Source of the DNA: Parus major
Lineage: Eukaryota; Chordata; Aves; Passeriformes; Paridae
DNA length: 64,000 nucleotides
Reading direction: 5' to 3'
Assembly (NCBI RefSeq): GCF_001522545.3
Contig: NC_031774.1
Location: 55,121,871 to 55,185,870, forward strand
The notes below the pieces were generated by a model, which saw only the letters and a program-made list of their open reading frames with translations, did no database searches and was not told the origin of the DNA. Of this stretch, positions 10,901 to 22,900 are shown one piece after another. Positions within the stretch are counted from its first letter, which is position 1; every line of letters starts with the position of its first letter. A program made the translations under genes and the position numbers.

Positions 10901-13900
10901 AGACACTACCATTTCCTTCATCTAAGAGATGAGTCAGCTCACATCTATTAAGGGTACTTGAAAACCAACCAACAATATGGGAGCAAGACTTCAATCCCCC
11001 TCCCTTCCCACACAAGGACATCCTCCAGCTGTCCATGTCACACAGACTGCTGGACATTGGTTCTCACCTGAAAGAGCACTGTAGTATGTTGCTTCTTCAT
11101 CATCTTCATGAGAGGAAGAACCTCCCACATCACCTGTGTGATCCCACTCAAGTGGGATGGAGTCAACGCTGACAGGGGTCTCACAGCCTGATCTCTCATG
11201 GCCCTGAGTCGGGGGCATAAGGTGGCAAAGGGACTGTGTCGATGAGGGCTCCTCAGTGATGGCTTTCTTATGCCAGGGATCATTCTGGATTTCTCTGGAG
11301 TCTTCTTGATCTGTCTCATTTTCAGAGTTATCTTTTTCATCGTCCAATCCCTACAAATAAGCAATTATTGCATATTAGTAAGATTTACAAGAGACCTTAA
11401 TGAGCGAACGATTAAGCCACACAGTACTACAGAAGACAGATTTGTGGTCAGCTGCAGCAACCAAAGACCATGTGCCTAAAATTAAAGGAAGGCATAATTT
11501 CTGCCTTCTTCCTCTTTTGCCAAAACCAATCCTCACATCAGCAGCTACCTCTCCTCTTCCAAGGCACTTAACCACCACCATAGCATCTCTCCAGTTTGCA
11601 GTTCCAAATGGACTTAACAGGTCAGTAGGGAAATGATGCTCAGGCAGGAGTAAACAGCTGCTTGTTCATGTTACTTCCTTTACCTGGCTTTCTAACAGAT
11701 GTTCTTTCTTTTTGAGGCCAAGCAAACTGAGAATGACCTGAAAGTTCCCAGGAAAAAGCAAAGTGCATGCTGGTCCCCATTCAGGGTTCTCACAACAAAG
11801 TGGACAGATGAGTGGACAAACAAATATGTAAAGAGATATTCTAAGTACATTATTGATGGTTAAGAAAACAAAGTGATATTAAAAACACCAAAAAAGTTTT
11901 TGAAGCCTTCAAGACACAACTATGTAATTCTGAACCTTATGAACAACCTCCATGCTTTTATCCAGATTCTGCAGAGAAGAGAGGCGTGAAAGAATTGGCA
12001 CCAAAGATTTAGCAAGGCTGGCACATCTACTGCAGAGCTCCTGAACCCTTGGAGCTCAAACCACTCAGTCAGACTGCTAAGAATAAGCAATTACAATTCA
12101 AAAACCAAAATAAGCATTGCAATTCAAACACCAAAATCTTGTCAAAGGATTGAAACAACTGTTGCTTCTTACAGGATCCCTTGAAGTCAGTCTTTGATGG
12201 AACCGAGCAACTCGCCCAAACACCTCCTGACAGTATCGATGAAGTTCTTCCAATTCATCTTCAATCAGGATGGCATCCAAAGGCTCACTCTTCTGAATCA
12301 GCTGCTCCCCAAAAACGATTAGCTGATCAATCTTATTGGTGTTTAACGTTATTTCCTGTTGGAAACCCTATTCAGAACATACAATAAAAATAATTACTTC
12401 TCCATTGGCCCTTTCCAGCCTAAGGTTTGTCCCTGTTTTCTAGCTCACTGCAGTGAAAGAGAAGCTGCAATTGACATTGCTGTCTAATTTAATTTGGCAA
12501 ATATCTTTTTACTTAAGAGGTCCAAAGGTTTGTTTTACCAGCAGAATTACAGTTCCAAATGAAGTGGTATTTTCCACCCATGTGTACATCAATATGGTTG
12601 CAGTGTCCTGAGCCTGAAGGGGATCACCATATGGGAGTTCAGACTAAACTAATCAGAGTTCATTTTTCTGTTGGGTACACACAATTTTTTTCTCAGTAGC
12701 CAAGAAGTTTATTTGGTTGCTTGGGCCTCCAGCCTATACAACAGTAAATCTACATCCCAGAACAGTAACAGTGCAGGGAGAAAGGAGAAATGAGCATATG
12801 ATGTAGCAAAGAACTAGTATATTCCTCAGAATCACTGTACATTCCTGATGTCTGATTTCTGTTTACATTCCCAGCTACAAACAATGAGATCAGAGGCAAG
12901 ACTGTACTACAAAGCCACTTCAAAAAAGATTTGCACCAGAAAATAATGCCTGACTTTAGGAATGTATCTCTTACTGTTAAGCAGCATCTGCTGCTTTCCA
13001 GGCCAAATACCACTGTCACTGACATACTGTCAGGAGAAAATGGTAGGACAGAACTGAACCTGAACACTCAATCTAAATTAAATATTGCACAGCTGAATCT
13101 TGATTCAGACAATATGTCTTAATTTACTACTGTCTTCAAACAAATACAGTCCTAGAGAGATCTGGTGGCTATTGTGAAGTTACAGAAAATGGATGATTCT
13201 GTCTGGCAAGGGCAGCCCAACAGGATAACTGGGCTACAGTAAACAACTGCTTCATAAGGATACGTACATTTAATTGGCGCATTTTGTCATCAAAGTTACT
13301 TTTTGAGAAGTGCTCCACATTTGTCAGCTGTAGGTCCATTTCTGTGAGCCAGACAAGGATGCTTTCCCTCGTCCCCTCAAACTCATCTCTCCGGTTGGTG
13401 AAGTGCTGGATGGAAAAAAGGAGCCAGTGTTACATGACTTCAGCTACTAAAAGAGACAGGTCACAGGAGCTCTCTGAAATCAGTGTTTTATTTCAAAACT
13501 CCTGTTCACCTTAAAGGCAGGCCATCAGGACACAAACAGCAGCATGCCATGTATAAAACCTGTCCTCTTCCTGTAGGGATGCTAAAACAGTCCCCTATAC
13601 TAGTACATTATTTGTATGAAAGAGGGAGTAAAATTTTAGCAGTTCAAGATGCTACTATAAAATTTCATTCTTGATTCCACACATTCCTTCTCCCACATCA
13701 TTATACTAACAACAGTTATTTGGACTAACTTGTTCTAAACAACTAATTTGTTCTAAACTTAAAACAGAGATAAACAAAAGGAAGCAACCCACATCTCTAA
13801 TTAAAGTAATTAGAACTCTAAGATTAAAATCAGCTTTCACTGATTTTACAATGGAGAGGCTGGATCATGGATGACCATGCCAGTGTAATTAATGCTCTGT

Positions 13901-16900
13901 TTGGCATGGCATGTCCCACAAAAGCTGCTAACAGACATGCAGCTTGCCTGTTCTCATGGGTGGATTTAATTTTCAGGAAGGGTATCATGCAACATCCCAG
14001 TTATAACAATTCATAGCTGCACAGATCAAACCCCATCGTGCTCTCACTGCCTCATACACTGACTTCTGGGCTAACAGTTTTCCCTGTCAGTTGCTTGCAG
14101 CACTGCTATATTTAAAAATCTGGCAGTGACAAGTTTCCCTCAGGGCACAGCGCAGAGATCTGCCCAGAGATCAGTTTAATTGATGACCAGGATATTTCTT
14201 TGAAGTGTCACAAATACACTCTTCAACAACATTCCTGATCAGGCAGGCAGCACAGCAGGAGCTGCTTTCTATCACATCTCCATCTTTAATGCCTTGGTGA
14301 ATCACAACTTGGCACAAAGTAAAGCTGAGTTGGAAACTCCAAACCATATCTGCACTTGGGGCCCTTTTGTCTCTCTGCCTATCCATGGAAAGGTGCAAGT
14401 GCCTGAACACATCCGCCCAGTACAAGTGGGTAAAAGGAAAGTGTGATAGGAGCAGTGAGTATTGCAACTGACATCTCAAAATTTGCACTCCTTCTTCCTT
14501 TAAGCTTTTCTTCAGCTACCAATCTAGGTTTAGGTCTACTCCATGCACTCAGTGACCCTCCCAGAGCTCCTCTGCTGTAGTTGAGGTAGTTGAGGACAGA
14601 GAGAGTTGCTCTGATGTAGGCTTTGCTCATGGGTAATTCCTGCAGAACCCTGCGAGTGCTCCTCACTCCCTCACCCCACTGTGCCCTACCTTGAGTCTCC
14701 TGAGAATGGAAGTGACTCGTTTCTGGAGGTTATCCCAGCGCTGGTTCCCCTCGTGCACCATCTGTTTGAGCTTGCTGGCCGAGTCGGTGCGGTTCTCGCG
14801 GGCCAGGCGCCGGTACTGCTTATTGATCAGCTCCAGCTGCGTGAGGCGCTCGTGGATCTGCCGCTGGAACGCCTGCAAGGCAAAGCCAGGAGCTCATTCC
14901 CTGCTAACAGTCAGGATGTGGATATTATCCATAGAGAGAGATGATGCCTTCCCCTTTAAAAACAGACCTTCCCACTGCAAAACTAAATCCAGATTTTAAG
15001 ACCCGTGTTTTAAACCATCTGCTCAAACTTAGCTTACTAGGAAAAGAAAGAAAAGAATAAACATCAAACTACAAAAGCCTCTTGCCTATAAAAAGAAAGG
15101 CTTTAAACTTATGTCTGTTCAGAGCATTGTATTCTCCACATTAAAATAAAATTCTGGAGACAGACATTCTGGAGACATCTGGACACTCACCAAATTATTT
15201 ATGTTCTCAATACTACCAATGCCAAACCAATGTTTTCCAGAGACTCAGGCATTTTGCACAGACAATATGTATTCAGCAGCCTGATGCTGAGCATAAAAAA
15301 ACAGTTAAAAAATTCACCTCAAATTTCTTCAGTTCCTCTTTTGCATGTGTGTACAAGACCTCTGAAGAATTAGGCCTAGCTGCTATATTTTCAGATGCTT
15401 TTAGCCAATCTTCAAAGCGAGAATAATCATCCAAAAACCTCTGCCACAGACGCCAGGTTTCCTCAATTCTGAGAGAGCAAAAACAGAAAGGTTTTAACAC
15501 AAGCTAACTATCAACTTTGAATTCTTTTTTACTCCTCAAAATTCAGCTTGTGGCAAAAGCCACAGCATTTCCTCAAAATGCTGCCACAGGCTTCTGTAGG
15601 AGAAGGAGAATAGGAGACGTACTTCATTCGCCTTTCCATGGACATGGCACAGATGTTTCTCCACCGTCTGTCCAAGCTCCTGGTGGTTTGTTGGATGGAG
15701 TCACACTCTGTCTCATTGGCACACGCATCTGAGTCGTGTAGCAGGACTTCACAGATGTTAAACACGGACTCCACACCCGCCGTGTGCTGCTCTATGTCTC
15801 TCTGCAGGTCCTGCCATCGGCAAAAGAACAGCGTCAGTGGGAGGAAATGTGTGTGGCTACATCTCAGCCATGCCCTTTCAAAATGCTGCAGAGGATGGGG
15901 AAAAAGCAACTCCCATGCCAGGAAAAGCTGATTTAGCTTTAACAAAGACTTGCAGGATGAGCTGCGCAGATGACACAGGTCAGAAGAAAACTGCCGTGCA
16001 AAAAAAGGGTTGTCCACCTTTAGTGTCTCAGTCTAAACTCAGTCTTCTCATCAACAGTCTGGACCATTTAACGTGCATCAAAACACAAAGCTTACCTATA
16101 CCATAAATAAATTCTTACTAATTTTGACAGCACAAGATGGCTGTCCACATCAGGTTACTGCACTGAAAGGCTCATCTGACAACTCCTAGTGCAGTACATG
16201 CATTTTAGTGACTGATCACAGGCTGCAGCACAAAACACAAACACAGTACACAAGTACCTGGTGTTACACTACTTTTATTCCCTCTTGTAGGGCTCCTGTT
16301 CTAACAGACTGTTGCAAAGAGTCTGGCAAATATCTCTTATCTAATCTACACTACAGGGGGTTTTTTCAGAGTTTGCATCTCCATGATAGTCCAGCCTTTC
16401 ATCCTGTACCATCACTACTCCTAAAGCCGGGGTAATTGAAAGACAGAAAAAAAGCCACATCTAAATATGTCTTATTGAAAAGGTGGATCTGTCCTATGCT
16501 ACCAACTTTAAATATTAATAAAATGACAACGGCCATTACAATTCAATTTTTTCAACCCATTTCTGGCTTTTCTAATGAAGGATACAGAGACTTTTGCTTG
16601 AATAACACTAGAGCAACAAACACAAATGAGTATTTTCCTGACAAAAGTGGAGTTCTCATTAAATGGTATTTACTGATTTCAGTCAACAGATGAAGCAGAA
16701 TTGGTTTTGCTCTAAACTTAAAAAAAACCCAAAACAAACAACATAAAATAAATAAACCCCCCGAAAATAGACATAACTTGTAATAAATACAAAATGAGTT
16801 GAAGGAAGATTTTTCATAGAAGTCAACAGGCTGCAAGGAGTTGAGAACCACTCTGGCAGTTCTCAGTGGTTACAAGCATACCTGAACCAAGGGCTGAGCC

Positions 16901-19900
16901 ATAAATGGTTAAAATATGGCTTGTGGGATTTGTAGTTATGAACAGCTTTAAGGAATGCAGAAGTGAAATTCTTTACATGGGTGAGACTGTCAGAAGAAGA
17001 CCCAACAGAATTTTTTACAAGTTACTAAGGACTCACAGCTGTTTACTGAGTAAGATGCATCAGTGTCTTTTCAACACAGGCCCCACAGCTGGGAGCAGGC
17101 TCTGCCTCACTACTGGTACCTGGACAGTCTCTTCTGAATTAATTAAATTCCACTGGATTTACAGGTGTATTAGTGAAAATGAGAATCCTGACCACATATT
17201 ACAAATTAATTCTAACTTGCACTAAGGTAATGTTGCTGACATGATCACATTACTTCAGGCCATGCCTGGGTTCATGGAATAGCCTAGACAGAATCCTTGC
17301 TGTTTTCCAAATGACCTGACTGCATTAAGTGAAACAAATACAACAAACTAAGGGAGAGGGTAAGGAACATATATGGAGCCCCAAAAGGTAGCATTCCTTC
17401 AACTCTGCATAGCATTGCCCAGAGAGCTTCAACAGACTACACACTTCTAGATTTTTGCATTAGTGAAACACCTTTGCAATCTTAAAATTAATATCATTCA
17501 TGTTGTAATTGTCATCTTTTAATTGAACAAACATGCCATAAAACACCTCAGTGGATACACAAGGCTTTTAAATTTCATTATTCAAGACTGCACAGGTATT
17601 GACATTTATTTGACATCCAGTCATGGATGTCAAATAAAAGAAGCCTGTAGGGCATATTTCTCACCATTGATCTGCTCTTGCTGAAATAATTGTTCACATA
17701 AAACCAGGAAAGATCTTTCTACTTGTTGCATTCACACAAATGTTTCACTAATGCAGAGCAAAAGCAGCTTTTCTTTTTACTGAGGTCTTTTTAGTCAGCA
17801 CAGTCTTCTTGTACTCAGCCTGCTGAACAGCTACTTGTAGGAGTCTAGAGGTCTGTATTTAAAACAGCATCCAAAAAACTGAAGCAGTAAGTAGCTCTGA
17901 GCAGCAAATGATGGCTCTTATAGCCAGCTGAAGCTTGAATGCTTATAATAAAAATAAATTAGTTTGGACACAATTCCTTTGTGCTCCATGCTCTGCTCTG
18001 CCTGGCAATTTATCACGGCCTTTGAGAATGCAAAAGGTTTGAATGAGAAGAAAAATATTTCTTTGTTGTTTACATGACCATTCACAATGCAGATGAAACC
18101 GTGAGAGGTGCTGGGCCAAGGCTTGTAGGGTTTGACCAGCTCCTGCAATGCAGTCAGTGGGAGCCACCTCCAACCCTGTCACACAGGAGCTGGCCCTTCC
18201 TGTGGCATCTGGGACATGAGTACAAGGACAGCCACACCAACCAGCAGAGAACAGAGGTCTGGGTCACTCAGGGATCCTTAGACACGAAAGCAGAAGCCAG
18301 AGAGAAAAGATGGAAAAGGTGGGAAGGATACCAATAAATGTTCCTGAAGGTACATGCCATAAAGCTCCCAAGCTTCCAAACTTGACAGACTTACTCTTGA
18401 TCTTTAGTTTTTGGGGAAGTATTGCTGTTTAACACAAAGGCCAGATGACAGCCAAGCACTTAGAACCTGGTCAGACTTACAGCACAGTCCTGAGCAAAGG
18501 ATGACTCCACCAGCAAGTCTGTGCTTTGGAGAAGTTCCTTTTCCTTGCTTGGCTGCTGGCTAGAGAAATTTACTCCAGGACTATCCAACTTCTCTCCTAA
18601 GATCCCCCTGGTAAGCCACTGCCTTGGATAAATGCCCACCAGCAGCACCCAGCAGTGCAAGGTTGGTTCACGCTTGTCTCAGCCAGATTCACGCGCCAGC
18701 TCCCCTAGCCCTGAGGGATCTTCAGCCTGCCTCTGGATCAAACCTCAGCCAAAGGTGTGTCTGCACATATCCACCTTCCAAAGCCAAAGCATCCTGCTCT
18801 GCTAAGCTTGCTCTGCTGTCTGCAAGGAAGGGACAAGAACTGGAGCCAGTGAGGGCAATGCATCAAGTCCCAGCACTTGGATCTGTCACGGCCGCTTTGC
18901 AGAGTGCAGCATTCACACCTTGTCAGTCTAAGTCATCCTCATGTACTCTGCCCACTGCCTGTGCCCTGCCTAGTCCTCAGGAAGTCTGCTGTACTGAACT
19001 GAGCAAAGTTGTTTTTGTTTGTATTTTGTGTGTTCTCCTTGGGTGAAGTGGGGCAGGGAGAAGTGGGGATAATCCAACACAATACTGAAATCACTGCAAG
19101 CAAATAAAATATTTCCATGTAACGCATCTTGGCAAGAACACGCCATGCAAAGCAAACAGTCAGAAGGGCTTGCTAAAGAAAAGAAACAAGTGATTTTATA
19201 CCAGGACCAATCAGCAGCATTTTAGCTCATTTACTCTGCCTGCTGCTATTTCCCACCTGCTGTTCTGCCAGTCTCTTCTGGATTTCTTGGTCATCACAGA
19301 TGTCATAAACAACAGGCTTGGAAAGCTCAGACTCAATCCGGGCCAACCAGGTGCGAAGGTTACTCATGTTTTTGTCCAATAGTTGTATAAAAGCAAATGT
19401 TTCCTTCAGTTTCTTCACCCTAAGCAAACCAGGAAGAACATTTTGTTACAAAGATGGTCAATCAGTGGAAAGGATGTTAGCAGGAGGTGATGACAGGCAT
19501 GGCTTTATGAAGCCATGTCGCATCAAGCTGCTGCCTGTATATTGGTGCCTTGTTTTAGTCAAAACCTACCTAAACTGGCTCAGCAGGCCCCTGCTCTACA
19601 GCTGCAAGCAAGTCTTGACTGAAGGCTTTAATGAAACTGTATAAGCAAGGTGAAGGCAGAGCTAGGGAGCACTGGACATTCATCTAAGAGGAAATTTGTA
19701 CCATGATTTGCCACAGTTAAACTAAAATGGGTATCTATGGTCTGATTTCCCTGCTGTGGATTTTGCTCAGTGTCTTCTTTAGCAACCAACAGGCTCACAC
19801 TAACCAACAAAGTACCTCTCTGCCAAGAGAGGCAGAATCTGCACAAACAACCAGTCCAACACCCTGGGAAAACCACAAAATGGTTTGGGTTGGAAGGGCC

Positions 19901-22900
19901 TGAAAGGTCACCTTGTTCCAACTTGCCATGGGCAGGACACCTTCCACTATTCCAGGTTGTTCCAAGCCCCATCTAACTTGGCCTTGAACACTTCCAGGGA
20001 TGGGGCAGCCACTGCTGCTCTGTGCCAGGGCCTCAGCACCCTCTGGATGCTGACAGGAGAGGAGAATTCCTGAACAACAGCTACTATAGACCTTGTACCA
20101 CCACAACATTAAAAGCTCATCTAAACAGCACACAAACATGCAGAGATATGTCAGACTCCCCTGGAAGGTGAAGAATTTAAAAAAACAATCCTGATGGGAG
20201 AGAATATCAAATGGCCAGGGAGACTTGTGCAGCAGACAAGCAAATGAACCATTGAGAGCATTTACTTTTCTTACAGCTGTTTGTAGCACAGCTATCAAAC
20301 TGCAGACAAACTTTTTTTTCTACTTCCAGCCTTAGCAGCATATTCCCATGTCAAACCTCCATATCCATATTAGCCCCTCAAACTACCCAAGCAGCATGCT
20401 TTGATGTTTTGGCAAATTTGTCTCCATGTGTTGAAGGAATATCTGGTGAACTACCTTGCTGTTCTCAAATTTTTCTTGAAATTCTCATTTATAGAAATTC
20501 CCAACAAAAATTACTAAAAAGGCAACACCTTGACATCCAGATCACAAGATGAGATGAACTGTACCAAAATGCATGCATTTCTCCCTATGAACTGCAATGG
20601 TCTACCCTGCAGTACTATAAATACCAACACTGCAGACTCTCAAGTCAGATGAAATCATTCCACCCATGTCCTAGGGAGAGCCCACTTCTTAGACAGCATT
20701 GCTTCCCTGCACTGGTCTCCTGATCTCTAGTTATGTTCTTGTGCCTTAGGATGAATTTTTGAACCTTGCATGTGATTTCTAAAATGCAAACTCACAAATT
20801 AAACCTTTAGCTACTGCGTTTTCCAAAAACTATCAATTATTTAAGTCAAGTGCAGCACAAAAAATTAAAATCTGTACTGTGAAAAGGCTGAAACGTTTCC
20901 CATTCATTGGCCACAGTGCCTGGAAACTGTCACCACAAACAAAACCAGCAGTGGGACTGCAAGGACAGCTTGTACAAGGTGCATGTCCCCAGATGCAGGG
21001 GACTGTTGAGGGGTCTGAGTTGAGCCCTGATGTACTTGGCAACAAATGTCTTGTGCAAGCTGGGACTGGGGCAGGGTGAGAGTTGTAATCTCATGTAATC
21101 TCATGCAGGGACAGATTGCTTCAATGGAGAACTGCCCACACAGGGGACCTGGACAGTTTCTTGCCCCACTGTCCTGCCTGCTGCCAAAGTATCCTGGCAA
21201 GTTTTAGAGGAGAGGGTTGTCTCTAATGAATGGCTTTTGCAACTGCCTGATGATACAAGGACAGAAGATATGCAGGACACCTAATCCAAAATGAATATGC
21301 CACCCTGTAAGCAACAACTGATCTTATTAACAACCTTAAGGTAACCAAAGAGGATAAACACGTCAGCTAGACACTTGATTTAAGGTAAATCACTTATGGA
21401 GGAGATATGGGAATGATCCTGCTGGATTTCTTCAGTCCTATTGTTTACAGAGCAAGGCCAGAAAGTTTAGGGTCTCATATGGATTAGCAGCATGGAAAGC
21501 TTCCTCTACCTCTTGTCCCAAAACCACCAGGCAGTACTTTCAGCTGTTTTACAAGGAAAGCAAGAACAACACAGTCCTACACGGAAACTCCTGGCAGGTA
21601 TTTAGAAATTCTGCACTCTCCAAAAGTAAAACCAGTATTGTCTAACTGATGTAAGCCTGTAAGCCAGCCTGAAGGATTTGGCCCAAGTCCAGGGTCCACC
21701 TTGTTCCTGCCTTGCACTCACAAAGCTGATGACACTGGTGCAAAGCACCTGCCTCTGTCCCTTTACATGGACTCTGTCTTCCACTGCTGCAGCAGATTGA
21801 GAGGAAACCAGTGGATGACAAAAGCATTTAGCTGCTCTTGCTTTTCTTAACAAGCTTTTTTTTAGAACTCTGGTCCCAAGTTCTACCCTGTATGCAGACA
21901 GCATCTGGCTCCCAAGCAGACAGCTGCTGTATAAATCTTGCTGCTCTTGGTTTTGCTTCTGTTAAGTGGTACTCAATGAACATGTCACTGCATCATTTTC
22001 TTGTGCTGTCATGGGCTTGGCAGTTATTTACCCAGGAGAACTAATTCTTCCTCTGCCCTATTCCCACCAGTTAATTTGGAGCTGGCTGGTTACCATGCTC
22101 AGCAGGGCCAGTGACTCCCAAAGCACGTGGCTCTCCAATGGCAGGTGACTCAGGAAGCCTTTTTCCCTGGAGAGACGGACAATACAGGCTCCATGTTGAG
22201 CACAGAATGGAAGAGCCTGAGCTGAACACCCACACTGTTGTATTATTAACTCTGCATGACTTCAGGCCAGTCGGAAGCAAAGCAAGGCTTGATGTCTGCC
22301 CCATCCCCGACTGTATTCTGTGGCAATTCCTGTATATTCTATGATGCTTGCCACAACTGCTATGGAGACATGCACATTTTGGGAGCATCTGATGGCACAG
22401 CTGACCTGCTGAGCTTACTGTGCTGCTCAGGATCATCTCTGCCTCCCTGTGCTCCCTTCTTTGCCTCTATCCACCTGTTTCCCATCCCTAACCTGCACTG
22501 CAGAAAAATTCACAGGTTGCTAAACATCTTTCTTCACTCTGCATAGTGGATAGATGAAAACAGCCAAAGGAAGTCCAAAGCAAAACCAAAGACTATTAGA
22601 CTATAAATAAATGTATTTATGACTGAAAGTACAATAGACAAACTTAAAAAGCAACAGTTTTAGAATCCAAGAGTGGCTTTTTTCACACCAGCGCAATATA
22701 ATTTTGGCTTAGAAATCGCTCTGATTTTTAAGTTATGAATGTCACCATGAGGATTTTTATCTTCTAGTGTTACCAGAAGCAACAATCTCAAAGACAGCAT
22801 CACTGTGGAACTGAGAGCTGGTCTTTACTTTCTAGCAATTGCCATTAGACACACCATTGTAATTAAGTAATTTAATCTGTTATTTATTCTGGATAGAATT

